64,000 nucleotides of DNA from contig NZ_CP013386.1 of assembly GCF_001523745.2 (NCBI RefSeq), forward strand, positions 248,001 through 312,000. Direction: 5' to 3'. Origin of the DNA: Burkholderia mayonis. Its GTDB lineage: Bacteria > Pseudomonadota > Gammaproteobacteria > Burkholderiales > Burkholderiaceae. Position 1 is the first letter of the stretch, and every line of letters starts with the position of its first letter. Under the pieces are notes generated by a model. That model saw only the letters and a list, made by a program, of their open reading frames with translations. It was not told the origin of the DNA and did no database searches. Position numbers and translations under genes: made by a program. This document shows, in pieces, positions 27,907-41,892 of this stretch.

Positions 27907-30024
27907 ATGTCGAGTCACGTTCCAGGCTTTGCGATAAAGCCGGCGGTCGCCGCCGGTCTATACATGATGGGGGCGTCCGTCGGATGGGCGCAGCAGGCTG
28001 CCGAGCCCGCGCCCGTCGAGGATGCCGCCGCGCTGAAGGCGATCGTCGTGACCGCCAGCCAGCGCGAGCAGGCGATCAAGGAGGCGCCCGCGAGCATCTC
28101 CGTCATCACCCGCGACGAGATCGAGGCGAAGCCGTACACGTCGTTCGCCGACATCGTCGGCAAGGTCGAGGGCGTGAGCGTCGTCGGCGCGTCGCCGAAC
28201 GATCAGGACATCTCGATTCGCGGGATGCCCGGCGAATACACGCTGATCCTCGTCGACGGCCGCCGCCAGACCACCCGCGAGACGATGAACCGCGGCACGG
28301 GTGGTGTGCAGAGCAACCTGCTGCCGCCGCTCTCCGCGATCGAGCGGATCGAGGTCGTGCGCGGGCCGATGTCGTCGCTGTACGGCGCCGACGCAATGGG
28401 CGGCGTGATCAACGTGATCACCCGCAAGGTGCCGAAGCGCTGGGGCGGCACTATTACGGCGGGCAGCGTGTTTCAGCTCGAATCGAATCAGGGCGACACG
28501 CAAAGCGTCGACTTCTGGGTCGGCGGCCCGCTGAAGCGCGACGTGCTTGGCCTGCAGGTGTCGGGGCGCGCGCTGCATCGGAGCGAAGACCGCATCTACT
28601 ACCCGCTCAGTGCGACGGGCGGCGCGAACGGACAGCGCGTCGCGAACTTCGACGTGAAGCTGACCGCGAAGCCCGCGAGCAATCAAGACATCACGCTGAA
28701 CGCGGGCCACGATCAGTTCAGCTATCTGAGCACGCCGGGCAAGAGCATCGCGCCCGCGAAGCCGAATACGGCCGCGACGACGATCGTCGAGACGCGCCAC
28801 GTGCGCGACTACTGGGGCATCACGCACAACGGCCGCTGGGGCTTCGGCAATTCGACGCTGTCGCTGTATGGCGAACGCGGCACGCAGGAGCAATGGACGG
28901 CGCTCGCGCCGTCGCCCGTGAAGCCGGCGATCACCGACACCGTGCTCGAAGGCAAGGTCGAAGTGCCGTGGTGGGGCGAGCACAACATCCTGACGGCGGG
29001 CGCGCAGCACATCTGGTCGCGGCTGTCCGGCGCGGGGCGGCAGGATGCGGTGCCGAAGGGCTACGGCGTCAACTCGGACAGCATCCAGCGCAATGCTTGG
29101 GCGCTCTTTGCGGAGAACGATTACTTCTTCAACAGCCAGTTCACGCTGACGACGGGCGTGCGGCTCGACCACGACGAGCGCTACGGCAGCCACGTGAGCC
29201 CGCGCGCGTATGGCGTCTACAAGCTGAGCCCGACGCTCACGCTGCGCGGCGGCGTGTCCGCCGGCTTCAAGCCGCCGTCGCTGCGTCAGAGCACGGCCGG
29301 CTACTGTATGACGTCGGGCGGCGCGGCGGGCGCGGTGCCCGGCACGCTGTGCGGCAATCCGGACCTGAAGCCGGAAACGAGTCTGAGCGAAGAGCTCGGC
29401 ATCCGTTACGACCGCGGCGAGAGCCACGTGAGCCTCACGCTGTTCAACAACCTGTTCAAGAACAAGGTCGCGAGCTACGACTCGGGCGTCGCCGATCCGC
29501 GCTCGCCCGGCCGCAATATCTACGTGTACGACAACGTCGACCGCGTGAAGCTGTACGGGCTCGAAATCGGTGCGGGCGCGCGCGTCGTGAAGCAAGTGAA
29601 GATCTCGGGCGCTTACACGTTCACGCAATCGCGCCGCGAGGGCAGCGGCGAGAAGGCGTTCAACGGCAGCTCGCTCGACGGCTTTCCGCTCGACAAGACG
29701 CCGAAGCACAAATTCAACGTGCAGGTCGACTGGACGCCGACGCCGCGCCTCGATCTGTACGCGAACGTCAACTACACAGGCACCGAGTACTGGGCCGCGT
29801 TCCGCAACGGCGCGCAGGGCGTGCGCGAACGGCCGTCGACGACGACGTTCGACATCGGCGGGCGCTACCGGATCGACAAGCACCTCTCGGTCAATTTCGC
29901 GGTGCTGAACCTGACGAACAGAATGGTGCCGATCGACGACCGCACGCGGGCGACCGGCCTGAGCGGCAACTGGCTCGTCGACCAGGGCCGCCGCATCGCG
30001 GTGAGTCTCACCGCAGAGATGTAA
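27907..30024 (+). CDS. TonB-dependent outer-membrane receptor for a catecholate siderophore
   Basis: A 705-residue receptor. The signal peptide (to about residue 28, VGWA-QQ) precedes a TonB-box-like AIVVTAS and an N-terminal plug (about 45-165: SISVITRDEIEAKPYTSFADIV ... VRGPMSSLYGADAMGGVINVIT). A 22-strand barrel follows. The plug and FKPPSLRQ-type loops resemble CirA/FepA/BfrA catecholate receptors. It leads the rightward operon, 61 bases before the isochorismate synthase gene. The C-terminus (SLTAEM) lacks the usual terminal aromatic residue that assists BAM-mediated insertion, a small oddity. Confidence 0.92.
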   Translation: MSSHVPGFAIKPAVAAGLYMMGASVGWAQQAAEPAPVEDAAALKAIVVTASQREQAIKEAPASISVITRDEIEAKPYTSFADIVGKVEGVSVVGASPNDQDISIRGMPGEYTLILVDGRRQTTRETMNRGTGGVQSNLLPPLSAIERIEVVRGPMSSLYGADAMGGVINVITRKVPKRWGGTITAGSVFQLESNQGDTQSVDFWVGGPLKRDVLGLQVSGRALHRSEDRIYYPLSATGGANGQRVANFDVKLTAKPASNQDITLNAGHDQFSYLSTPGKSIAPAKPNTAATTIVETRHVRDYWGITHNGRWGFGNSTLSLYGERGTQEQWTALAPSPVKPAITDTVLEGKVEVPWWGEHNILTAGAQHIWSRLSGAGRQDAVPKGYGVNSDSIQRNAWALFAENDYFFNSQFTLTTGVRLDHDERYGSHVSPRAYGVYKLSPTLTLRGGVSAGFKPPSLRQSTAGYCMTSGGAAGAVPGTLCGNPDLKPETSLSEELGIRYDRGESHVSLTLFNNLFKNKVASYDSGVADPRSPGRNIYVYDNVDRVKLYGLEIGAGARVVKQVKISGAYTFTQSRREGSGEKAFNGSSLDGFPLDKTPKHKFNVQVDWTPTPRLDLYANVNYTGTEYWAAFRNGAQGVRERPSTTTFDIGGRYRIDKHLSVNFAVLNLTNRMVPIDDRTRATGLSGNWLVDQGRRIAVSLTAEM

Positions 30025-30085
30025 TGCGAACGCGCCGCGCGACGCGGCGCGTCGATCCAGACGAATCGAATTCGGAGAGCAGAAC

Positions 30086-31291
30086 GTGAACGCGCTTCCC
30101 AAGCCTGAGTCTTTATCAGTTATCCAGAATATGCTCGACGCATACGAGCCCGATGCGGCGCTCTTCTTCGCGACGCCGAGCCATACGCTGCTCGCGCAGG
30201 ACATCGTCGAGCGAGTGCCGCATGCGGACGAGCCGCTCGGCGCGCGCGTGCAGCGTGCGCTCGCGCAAGCTCGCGAGCAGGGGCACGACGATGCGGCGGT
30301 CGTCGGCGCGGTGCCGTTCGACGTCGAGCGTCCCGCGGCGCTCAGCGTCGTGCGCGCGATGCTGCGCGGCGGCCCGCTCGCCGACGTGCAGGCGCCGCCG
30401 CCCGCCGCGCATCGCTACGACACGCGCGCGACGCCGTCGGGCGACGATTATGCGGCCGCCGTCGCGCAAGCGGTCGCGAGCATTCGCGCCGGGCATCTCG
30501 ACAAGGTCGTGCTCGCACGCACGCTCGAGCTGACGGGCACGCAGCCGGTCGACGTGCGCGCGCTGATCGAAAGGCTCGCCGCGCGCAATCCGCACGGCTA
30601 TACGTTTTCGGTCGACGTCGGAGACGGGCGCACGCTGCTCGGCGCGAGCCCCGAGCTGCTCGTCAGCCGCTTCCAGGGCGTGATGCGCGCGAATCCGCTC
30701 GCCGGGTCCGCGCCGCGCAGCAGCGATCCGGTCGAAGACCGCAGGCGCGCGGAGGCGCTGCTCGCGTCGGCGAAGGATCTCGACGAGCATCGCGTCGTCG
30801 TCGACGCGGTGAAGGAAAGCCTCGCGCCGTTCTGCAAGAAGCTCGTCGTGCCCGCGCGTCCGTCGCTCGTCCATACGCAGACGATGTGGCATCTGTCGAC
30901 CGAAGTCACCGGCGAAACGAGCGCCGATGCGCTGGCGCTCGCGCTCGCGCTGCATCCGACGCCAGCTGTTTGCGGCCATCCGCGCAGCGACGCGCGCGAA
31001 GCGATCCTGCGCGCCGAGCCGTTCGATCGCGGCTTCTATGCGGGCACGCTCGGCTGGGTCGATGCACGCGGCGACGGCGAGTGGATCGTCACGATCCGCT
31101 GCGCGGAAGCGCGGGGCGACACGTTACGGCTCTTCGCGGGCGCGGGCATCGTTGGCGATTCTCGGCCGGAAGCGGAGCTCGCGGAAACGGCCGCGAAGTT
31201 CCGCACGATGCTCGACGCGATGGGCGTCGATCGAACGGCGGCAACCGATGCGACCGACACGACCGACGCGGCCTCGGGGATCGTCGCATGA
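30086..31291 (+). CDS. entC: Isochorismate synthase
   Basis: A 401-residue chorismate-binding enzyme (EntC/DhbC type) that isomerises chorismate to isochorismate, the first dedicated step to 2,3-dihydroxybenzoate (DHB). The catalytic base region [13 protein letters not shown] (about residue 143), the [16 protein letters not shown] motif (about 211), [11 protein letters not shown] (about 290) and the Mg-binding C-terminal [13 protein letters not shown] are all present. It has no pyruvate-lyase (salicylate) partner. Its stop overlaps the next start (ATGA). The symbol is by homology to the enterobactin pathway. Confidence 0.94.
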   Translation: MNALPKPESLSVIQNMLDAYEPDAALFFATPSHTLLAQDIVERVPHADEPLGARVQRALAQAREQGHDDAAVVGAVPFDVERPAALSVVRAMLRGGPLADVQAPPPAAHRYDTRATPSGDDYAAAVAQAVASIRAGHLDKVVLARTLELTGTQPVDVRALIERLAARNPHGYTFSVDVGDGRTLLGASPELLVSRFQGVMRANPLAGSAPRSSDPVEDRRRAEALLASAKDLDEHRVVVDAVKESLAPFCKKLVVPARPSLVHTQTMWHLSTEVTGETSADALALALALHPTPAVCGHPRSDAREAILRAEPFDRGFYAGTLGWVDARGDGEWIVTIRCAEARGDTLRLFAGAGIVGDSRPEAELAETAAKFRTMLDAMGVDRTAATDATDTTDAASGIVA

Positions 31292-32922
31292 CGCTCGCGC
31301 ATTGGACGCCGTGGCCGGACGGCGTCGCAGCCGAGTATCGGCGCAAAGGCTATTGGCAAGGGCAATCGTTCGGAGACCTGCTCGACGAGCTTGCCACGCG
31401 GCACGGCGAGCGCATCGCGCTCGTCGACGGCGACACGCGCTGGTCGTACCGGCGGCTCGCGAACGAAGCGACGCGCGTCGCGCGCGGACTCGCGGCGCGC
31501 GGTATTCGTCCGCACGATCGCGTCGTCGTCCAGTTGCCGAACTGCGTCGAGTTCTTCGCGGTCGTCTTCGCGCTGTTCAGGCTCGGCGCGCTGCCCGTGT
31601 TCGCGCTGCCCGCGCATCGCAGGCAGGAGATCGGCCACTTTTGCAGGCACGCGGAAGCGGTCGCATACGTCGCGGCGGACCGGCACGGCGGATTCGACTA
31701 CCGCGCACTCGCGAAGACCGTGCAGGCGGAAGCGCCGACGCTCGAGCACGTGCTGATCGTCGGCGATGCGGGCGAGCACGTCGCGCTGGCCGATCTGGGC
31801 GACGACGAAGCGATCGCGCTGCCAGACGGCCCAGGCGCGCACGAAGTCGCGTTTCTGCAGTTGTCGGGCGGCAGCACGGGTACGCCGAAACTGATTCCAC
31901 GCACGCATGACGACTATCTGTACAGCATCCGCGAAAGCGCGCGCATCTGCGGGCTCGACGAAGCGAGTGTCTACCTGTGCGCGCTGCCCGTCGCGCACAA
32001 CTACGCACTGAGCTCGCCCGGCACGTTCGGCGCGCTGTACGCAGGCGCCACCGTCGTGTTGTGCGACGGCGGCAGTCCCGATCAGGCATTTCCGTTGATC
32101 GAGCGCGAACGCGTGACGATCGCAGCGCTCGTGCCGTCGCTCGTTCCCGTGTGGCTTGCCGCCGCCGCGAAACGGCGCGTCGCGCTCGCGAGTCTGCGCG
32201 TCGTGCAGGTCGGCGGCGCGCGCTTCGACGTGACACTCGCGCGGCGCATCGAGCCGGAGCTCGGCGCGAAGCTGCAGCAGGTATTCGGGATGGCTGAGGG
32301 TCTCGTCAACTACACGCGGCTCGACGATCCCGTCGACGTGGTCGTCCACACGCAAGGTCGGCCGATTTCCTCGGACGACGAGATCCGCATCGTCGACGAC
32401 GGCGATCGTCCGGTCGCGCCGGGCGAGGTAGGGCATCTGCTGACGCGCGGGCCGTACACGATTCGAGGCTACTACAAAGCGGACGCGCACAACGTGCGCG
32501 CGTTTACGCCGGACGGCTTCTATCGGACGGGCGACCGCGTGCGGATGACCGCGGCCGGTCATCTCGTCGTCGAAGGGCGCGCGAAGGATCAGATCAACCG
32601 TGGCGGCGAGAAGATCGCGGCCGAAGAGGTCGAGCATCTGCTGCTCGCGCATCCGGGCGTCGTCGACGCGGCGCTCGTCGCGATGCCCGATCCGTATCTC
32701 GGCGAGAAGAGCTGCGCGTACGTGATCGGCAGCGAGCCGACGCCGCGCGCGACGGAGCTGCTGCGCTTCCTGCGCGAGCAAGGCATCGCCGCCTACAAGA
32801 TTCCCGATCGAATCGAATTCGTCGGCGCATTCCCGAAGACGCCCGTCGGCAAGACCGACAAGAAAGCGCTGCGCAGCGACATCGCGAACCGGCTGGCCAC
32901 GGCCGAAGCGACCGTCGGCTGA
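31288..32922 (+). CDS. entE: 2,3-dihydroxybenzoate-AMP ligase
   Basis: A 544-residue stand-alone adenylation enzyme (EntE/DhbE) that activates DHB as its AMP ester and loads the aryl carrier protein. The P-loop is [16 protein letters not shown] (about residue 191). The [13 protein letters not shown] segment carries the asparagine typical of aryl-acid (DHB/salicylate) pockets, and the catalytic lysine is in [11 protein letters not shown] near the C-terminus. Start at 31288 overlaps entC by four bases. Distinguishing DHB from salicylate rests mainly on the entA and entB neighbours. Confidence 0.94.
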   Translation: MTLAHWTPWPDGVAAEYRRKGYWQGQSFGDLLDELATRHGERIALVDGDTRWSYRRLANEATRVARGLAARGIRPHDRVVVQLPNCVEFFAVVFALFRLGALPVFALPAHRRQEIGHFCRHAEAVAYVAADRHGGFDYRALAKTVQAEAPTLEHVLIVGDAGEHVALADLGDDEAIALPDGPGAHEVAFLQLSGGSTGTPKLIPRTHDDYLYSIRESARICGLDEASVYLCALPVAHNYALSSPGTFGALYAGATVVLCDGGSPDQAFPLIERERVTIAALVPSLVPVWLAAAAKRRVALASLRVVQVGGARFDVTLARRIEPELGAKLQQVFGMAEGLVNYTRLDDPVDVVVHTQGRPISSDDEIRIVDDGDRPVAPGEVGHLLTRGPYTIRGYYKADAHNVRAFTPDGFYRTGDRVRMTAAGHLVVEGRAKDQINRGGEKIAAEEVEHLLLAHPGVVDAALVAMPDPYLGEKSCAYVIGSEPTPRATELLRFLREQGIAAYKIPDRIEFVGAFPKTPVGKTDKKALRSDIANRLATAEATVG

Positions 32923-32970
32923 CCTCGCGTGCGGCGTTCCTTGACACTCCAAAATAACTTCAAGATCGAT

Positions 32971-33846
32971 ATGGCCATTCCGAAGATCCCTTCATATCCG
33001 ATGCCTGCGGACATCCCCGAGAGTCGCGTCGCATGGCGCTTCGACGCCGCTCGCGCGGCGCTCCTCGTGCACGACATGCAGGACTACTTCCTCGACTTCT
33101 ACGATCGCGACGCGGCGCCGATTCCCGATGCGATCGCGAACGTGCGTCGCCTGATCGATTTCGCGCACGCGAACGGCATGCCGGTGTACTACACCGCGCA
33201 GTTGCCGCAGCAATCGGCCGCCGAGCGCGGGCTGTTGACCGACATGTGGGGACCGGGCCTGACCGCGCAGCCCGGGCGCGCGCCGATCTGCTCGGCGCTC
33301 GCGCCGGCATCGGGCGACATCGTTCTCGACAAGTGGCGCTACAGCGCATTTCAACGTTCGGATTTCGAATCGATGCTGCGCGGCGCGCAGCGCGACCAGC
33401 TCGCGATCTGCGGCATCTATGCGCATATCGGCTGCCTGATGACCGCATGCGAGGCGTTCATGAAGGATGTCCAGCCGTTCTTCGTTGCCGATGCACTCGC
33501 CGATTTCTCCGAGCACGAGCATCGGATGGCGCTCGATTACGTCGCGCGCCGCTGCGGCAAGGTCGTGCTCGCGCGCGAGCTCGCCGACGATCGGCGGGCC
33601 GCGGCCGAGCCGGAATCGATCGCGGCCGTCGCGGCGCAGGTTGCGCGCTTGCTGCAGATCGCCGCAGCGGACCTGCCGCCGCACGACAACCTGCTCGACC
33701 ATGGGCTCGACTCGGTGCGGATCATGACGCTCGTCGAGACGTGGCGTCAGGCGGGGCGCGACGTGTCGTTCGTGCAGCTCGCCGAAGCGCCGACGCTCGC
33801 CGCATGGGCGCAACTGCTTCAACGCGCGGACCGCGTGGCCGCATGA
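32971..33846 (+). CDS. entB: Isochorismatase with C-terminal aryl carrier domain
   Basis: A 291-residue bifunctional protein like EntB (285 aa). Residues 1-205 are the isochorismatase ([15 protein letters not shown] with the catalytic Asp, DKWRYSAF with the Lys, [10 protein letters not shown]), giving 2,3-dihydro-DHB. Residues about 215-285 are an aryl carrier domain, with phosphopantetheine Ser248 in [11 protein letters not shown] use [12 protein letters not shown] at 32971, which matches the EntB N-terminus; an in-frame start at 32929 adds 14 unconserved residues. No phosphopantetheinyl transferase gene is in the locus, so a housekeeping one must act. Confidence 0.94.
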   Translation: MAIPKIPSYPMPADIPESRVAWRFDAARAALLVHDMQDYFLDFYDRDAAPIPDAIANVRRLIDFAHANGMPVYYTAQLPQQSAAERGLLTDMWGPGLTAQPGRAPICSALAPASGDIVLDKWRYSAFQRSDFESMLRGAQRDQLAICGIYAHIGCLMTACEAFMKDVQPFFVADALADFSEHEHRMALDYVARRCGKVVLARELADDRRAAAEPESIAAVAAQVARLLQIAAADLPPHDNLLDHGLDSVRIMTLVETWRQAGRDVSFVQLAEAPTLAAWAQLLQRADRVAA

Positions 33847-33860
33847 CGGGGGGAACGACG

Positions 33861-34181
33861 ATGCAACAGCCGGATTCGAACGCGCCGTCGGATGCGCTCC
33901 TCGTCAGCACCGCCGAACTCACGGTGCCGCAGGCCGACCGCGTGCTGTTCAAGATGTGCAAGCACTACGCGATCAAGGTGCCGGTCGCGTTCGACGCGCA
34001 TCGCGCGGCGATCGACTTTCCGTACGGCAAGTGCCACGTGCTGCGCACCGACGACACCTTGAGCATCCGCTGCGAAGCCGATTCGATCGAGAAGCTCGAA
34101 CAGATCCAGTACGTGATGGACGAGCACCTCGCGCTAATGGCGCGCAACAAGCAACTGGTCGTCGACTGGCGGCGCGCCTGA
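33861..34181 (+). CDS. DUF2218 protein encoded in the siderophore operon
   Basis: A 106-residue cytoplasmic protein. Core motifs MCKHYAIKVPVAFDAHRAAIDFPYG and LSIRCEADSIEKLEQIQYVMDEHL match the DUF2218 family (PF09981), which often occurs beside siderophore genes but has no established function I know. It occupies the slot before the NRPS where an MbtH-type protein is often found, but the MbtH hallmark tryptophan/NxExQxSxWP pattern is absent. I chose the ATG at 33861 (GGGGGGAA upstream) over that at 33843, which overlaps the entB stop. Confidence 0.78.
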   Translation: MQQPDSNAPSDALLVSTAELTVPQADRVLFKMCKHYAIKVPVAFDAHRAAIDFPYGKCHVLRTDDTLSIRCEADSIEKLEQIQYVMDEHLALMARNKQLVVDWRRA

Positions 34182-34221
34182 CGCGCATCGCCTATTCTTT
34201 TCTTCTTCCGCACAAGGCTAC

Positions 34222-38202
<3,981 letters not shown>

Positions 38203-38206
38203 TCCG

Positions 38207-38998
38207 ATGAGCAGCACCTTCACCGATTTTCCGGGGACCGTCGCCGTGGTGAGCGGCGCCGCGCAGGGCATCGGCGCGGCGGTCACCCGTGCGCTGGCCG
38301 CGCGCGGCATCGCCGTCGCAGCGCTCGACGTGCGTGCGGATGCGCTCGCGCAGCTCGCAGCCGATGCCGAATCGGTCGGCGGGCGCATCCATCCGTTCGA
38401 CGTCGACGTCGCGAATGCCGACGCGGTGCGAGCGGCCGTCGAACGCATCGATACGACGCTCGGCCCGATCGGCATGCTCGCGAACGTCGCGGGCATCCTG
38501 CGTCTCGCCGACGTCCGCACGCTGAGCGACGAAGACTGGGCGCACAGCTTCGCCGTCAACACGCACGGCGTGTTCCATCTGTCGCGCGCGGTCGCGCAGC
38601 GGATGATCCCGCGGCGCGCAGGCAGCATCGTCACGGTCGGCTCGAACGCGGCGCTCGTTCCGCGGACGCAGATGGCGGCCTATGCGGCGTCGAAGGCGGC
38701 CGCGCATCAATTCACGAAATGCCTCGGGCTCGAACTCGCCGAGCACGGGATTCGCTGCAACGTCGTCGCGCCCGGCTCGACCGACACGCAGATGCAGCGC
38801 CAGCTCTGGACCGACGAGTGCAGCGTCGACGCGGTGATCGCGGGCTCGCTGCCCGCGTTCCGGACCGGCATCCCGCTGCGCCGGATCGCCGATCCGGACG
38901 ACGTCGCGTCGGCCGTGCTGTTCCTGCTGTCGAACGCATCGCGCCACGTGACGCTGCACAGCCTGTGCGTCGACGGCGGCGCGACGCTCGGTGCGTGA
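38207..38998 (+). CDS. entA: 2,3-dihydro-2,3-dihydroxybenzoate dehydrogenase
   Basis: A 263-residue short-chain dehydrogenase that oxidises 2,3-dihydro-DHB to DHB with NAD, completing DHB synthesis. The cofactor motif is GAAQGIG (about residue 15), followed by NVAGIL (about 90), the catalytic Ser in VTVGSNAA (about 142) and YAASK (about 156). It follows the NRPS by four bases with AGGAGC as ribosome site. With entC, entE and entB it gives a complete DHB pathway. Confidence 0.95.
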   Translation: MSSTFTDFPGTVAVVSGAAQGIGAAVTRALAARGIAVAALDVRADALAQLAADAESVGGRIHPFDVDVANADAVRAAVERIDTTLGPIGMLANVAGILRLADVRTLSDEDWAHSFAVNTHGVFHLSRAVAQRMIPRRAGSIVTVGSNAALVPRTQMAAYAASKAAAHQFTKCLGLELAEHGIRCNVVAPGSTDTQMQRQLWTDECSVDAVIAGSLPAFRTGIPLRRIADPDDVASAVLFLLSNASRHVTLHSLCVDGGATLGA

Positions 38999-39060
38999 CG
39001 CGGCAGCCGGCGCGCGGCGGACAGGCGCACCGGCTACTTCTCTTCTCTCGCTATCCGGTT

Positions 39061-40161
39061 ATGAAAAACATCACCCTGTACCCGAACGGCGGCGTGGCCG
39101 GGGCGCGTGCGAGCGTCGCGCGGCAGCGGGTCGGCATGCGGCTGCCGACGCCCGCCGCGCTGCGCCGCCGCTATCCGCTCTCGGCGACCATCCAGACGAC
39201 CGTCGACGCGGGCCGACGGCAAGTGCAGGCGATTCTCGAGCAGCGCGATCCGCGCTGGCTCGCGATCGTCGGACCGTGCTCGATCCACGATCCGCAGGCG
39301 GCGCTCGACTACGCGCTGCATCTCGCGCGCCTCGCGGATGCGGTGCGGGACGTGTTCTGCGTCGTGATGCGCGTGTATTTCGAAAAGCCGCGCACGACGG
39401 TCGGCTGGAAGGGGCTCATCAACGATCCGCGCCTCGACGGCAGCTATCGGATCGACGAAGGGCTCGCGACCGCGCGCCGGCTGCTGTGCGAAGTGAACGC
39501 GCTTGGGCTGCCGGCCGCGATCGAGGCGCTCGATCTCGTCACGCCGCATTACCTCGGCGATCTCGTGAGCTGGGCGGCGATCGGCGCGCGCACGACCGAA
39601 TCGCAGGTGCATCGCGAGATGGCGTCGGGGCTGCCGATGCCGGTCGGATTCAAGAACGGCACGGACGGCGGCGTCGAGATCGCGATTCACGCGATGCAGA
39701 GCAGCATGCGGCCGCACGCGTTCATCGGCTTGCACGACGAAGGTTATCCGGTCGTGCTGCACACCGACGGCAATCCGTACGCGCACCTCGTGCTGCGAGG
39801 CGGCCGCGACGGCCCGAACTACGACGCCGCGAGCGTCGCGGCGGCCGAGCACGCGCTGCGCGCGAACCGGCTGCCGACGAACGTCGTCGTCGATTGCTCG
39901 CATGCGAACTGCGACAAGCAGCATGCGCGGCAGGTCGCGGTGCTCGACGACATCGTCGACCAGATCTGCGCCGGCAATCGCTCGATCCGCGGCGTGATGC
40001 TCGAGAGTTTTCTCGAAGAAGGGCGGCAGTCGCTCGACGACGGGGCCGACGCGCTGCGCTACGGCTGCTCGATTACCGATCCCTGTCTCGGCTGGGACGC
40101 GACCGAAGCGGCGCTCGTCGCCGCGCACGCGCGTCTCGCCGCTCACGTCGCGCGCCGTTGA
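39061..40161 (+). CDS. Class I DAHP synthase (AroG/F/H type) in the siderophore operon
   Basis: A 366-residue 3-deoxy-7-phosphoheptulonate synthase, the entry enzyme of the shikimate pathway. Motifs: VGPCSIHD (metal cysteine, about residue 80), EKPRTTVGWKG, IGARTTESQVHRE, VGFKNGTDG and DCSHANCDKQ. In the feedback pocket, E. coli AroG Ser180 (ASGLS) is proline here (ASGLP) and Leu175 is Met, so inhibition by aromatic amino acids may be weakened; that is inference. Its place here suggests it supplies chorismate for DHB. The start at 39061 matches the family; the frame extends upstream through entA. Confidence 0.94.
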   Translation: MKNITLYPNGGVAGARASVARQRVGMRLPTPAALRRRYPLSATIQTTVDAGRRQVQAILEQRDPRWLAIVGPCSIHDPQAALDYALHLARLADAVRDVFCVVMRVYFEKPRTTVGWKGLINDPRLDGSYRIDEGLATARRLLCEVNALGLPAAIEALDLVTPHYLGDLVSWAAIGARTTESQVHREMASGLPMPVGFKNGTDGGVEIAIHAMQSSMRPHAFIGLHDEGYPVVLHTDGNPYAHLVLRGGRDGPNYDAASVAAAEHALRANRLPTNVVVDCSHANCDKQHARQVAVLDDIVDQICAGNRSIRGVMLESFLEEGRQSLDDGADALRYGCSITDPCLGWDATEAALVAAHARLAAHVARR

Positions 40162-40211
40162 CGCGCCCGCGCGCGCGTTGCGCATCCATTCATCGAACGA
40201 ACAGGAGCCTC

Positions 40212-41453
40212 ATGTCTACGACTTCCGCTGAAACCCCGGCCGCCGCCGAGCGCGCCGGCTTGCCGCTGACGCCGCTCCTCATCGCGAACTTCACGATGAT
40301 GGCGGGCAACTACGCATTCGTCGCGATCGCGGCGCCGCTCGCGCGGATGCTGCATCTGCAGGCGTCGCACATCGGCGCGGTCATCGCCGTCGTCGGAGTC
40401 GTCTGGATTGCGACTGCGCGTCGCTGGGGGCGCGCCGCGGACATCCGCGGCCGCGTGCCGGCGATGCGAACCGCGATCGCGGGCTTTGTCGCCTGCTACC
40501 TGCTGCTCGCGCTCTACGTGTGGTGGGCGCTGCGAGACGGCGCGAACGGCGTGCCGTCGCTCGCGCTGAGCCTGGCCGCGCTGTTCGTCACGCGCGCGGC
40601 GATGGGCGGCTGCTTTGCGGGGCTGCCCGTCGCGGCGACCGCGTGGATCGCGGACCGCACCGCGCCGCAGCGGCGTGCGGCGACGATGGCGCGCTTCGGC
40701 GCGGCGGGCGCGATCGGCATGGTGATCGCGCCGCCGCTCGCCGGCTGGATCGGCCGTTACGATCTTGCCGCGACGCTCGCCGTGTTCGCGCTATTGCCGC
40801 TCGCGGGCCTGCCGGGGCTCGGCCGCCTCGATGATGCGCGGCCGCGCGAGGCGCGCGGTGCGCCGCCGCGGCTCAAGATGACCGACGCGCGGATCCGGAG
40901 GCCGTGGCTCAGCGCATTCGCGCTGTACAGCGTCATCGCGATCGCGAACAGCGCGCTCGGGTTTTATGTGATCGATTGGTTGCACGTCGACGCGCGGCAC
41001 GCGGCGGCCGTCGTCGGCTGTGCGCTCGGCTGCGCGGGGCTTGGCCTGATCGTGATGCAGTCGGCGGTTGCGCGGCTGCCGCGCATCGCGCCGCTGCAAT
41101 GGCTGCGCTGGGGCGCGCTCGCGAGCGCGGCGGGATTCGCGTCGGTGCTGCTCGTCGAATCGGCGCAGCCGATGGCCGTCTGCGCGGGCTATCTCGTCGC
41201 GGCGTTCGGGATGGGGGCGTCGTTTCCGGCCGTCGCCGCACTCGCGAGCGCGGCGGTCGATGCGCGCGAGCAGGGCGCGTGTGCGGGCACGATGTCGGTC
41301 GCGCAGGGGCTCAGCATGATCGTGGCGCCGCTCGTCGGCACCGCGCTGTACGACTGGCGCCCGCAGGCGCCGTTCGCGCTGATCGGCGTGCTGCTGCTGC
41401 TCGTGGCCTGCGCGACGTGGCGAAGTGCGCGGCGCGCAGCCGCGACGCAGTGA
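40212..41453 (+). CDS. MFS exporter, probable catecholate siderophore efflux
   Basis: A 413-residue MFS protein with about 12 helices. Helix 1 is LLIANFTMMAGNYAFVAIAAPLARML; there is a long middle loop rich in Arg/Pro, and the WIADRTAPQRRAATMARF motif follows helix 4. Position as the last gene of the catecholate operon, with AGGAG six bases before the ATG, makes it the likely functional counterpart of enterobactin exporter EntS. Drug efflux is an alternative. The closing CDS of the operon converges on the lipoprotein gene at 41521. Confidence 0.88.
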   Translation: MSTTSAETPAAAERAGLPLTPLLIANFTMMAGNYAFVAIAAPLARMLHLQASHIGAVIAVVGVVWIATARRWGRAADIRGRVPAMRTAIAGFVACYLLLALYVWWALRDGANGVPSLALSLAALFVTRAAMGGCFAGLPVAATAWIADRTAPQRRAATMARFGAAGAIGMVIAPPLAGWIGRYDLAATLAVFALLPLAGLPGLGRLDDARPREARGAPPRLKMTDARIRRPWLSAFALYSVIAIANSALGFYVIDWLHVDARHAAAVVGCALGCAGLGLIVMQSAVARLPRIAPLQWLRWGALASAAGFASVLLVESAQPMAVCAGYLVAAFGMGASFPAVAALASAAVDAREQGACAGTMSVAQGLSMIVAPLVGTALYDWRPQAPFALIGVLLLLVACATWRSARRAAATQ

Positions 41454-41520
41454 GGGCATCGATCGCGCGCCGCTCGCTTGCGGCGATGCGCGTTGCGTGA
41501 CGTTCGTCGTTCGATGCGCA

Positions 41521-41892
41521 TCAGACCGCGCAGCGCGCGATGTGGAAGCGCAGTTCCGACTCCTCCGGATCGCCGTCGCCGCTGCGCGGGCGATAGACGC
41601 CGATGTTCGTGCCGGCCGACGCGGTCGGCGCGAGCGTGACGGTCCAATCGGAATCGGACGAGTACGGGCCGATCAGGACCGTGGTCGGATTGTGCTGCGC
41701 GACGCGCGCCTGCGGCACGCGACTCGTCAGGCAGCGCTCGACGTCGGTCGGGCTGCGCGGCGACGCGACGTAGATGATCCGGCCGCTGGGCGATTCGGCC
41801 TGCGGGCCGTTCGCCGGTGAGCCTGCGCAACCAGCGAGCGCCGCGACGGCGCCGACGAGCGCGCAGCTGGCGAGAATCCGAGTCGATTTCAT
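41521..41892 (-). CDS. Small lipoprotein of unknown function
   Basis: A 123-residue protein with a lipoprotein signal ending LAGC (Cys21), so exported and lipidated. The mature part (IIYVASPRSPTDVERCLTSRV ... VGVYRP-like end) resembles short Burkholderia lipoproteins with no known function, sometimes described as sugar ABC transporter accessory proteins. I take the ATG ending at 41892. It converges on the MFS exporter and need not belong to the siderophore locus. Confidence 0.78.
   Translation of the reverse strand: MKSTRILASCALVGAVAALAGCAGSPANGPQAESPSGRIIYVASPRSPTDVERCLTSRVPQARVAQHNPTTVLIGPYSSDSDWTVTLAPTASAGTNIGVYRPRSGDGDPEESELRFHIARCAV

Noticed and set aside
33861..34181. MbtH-like protein before the NRPS
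   Set aside because: The conserved MbtH tryptophan and NxExQ pattern is missing; the sequence is DUF2218.
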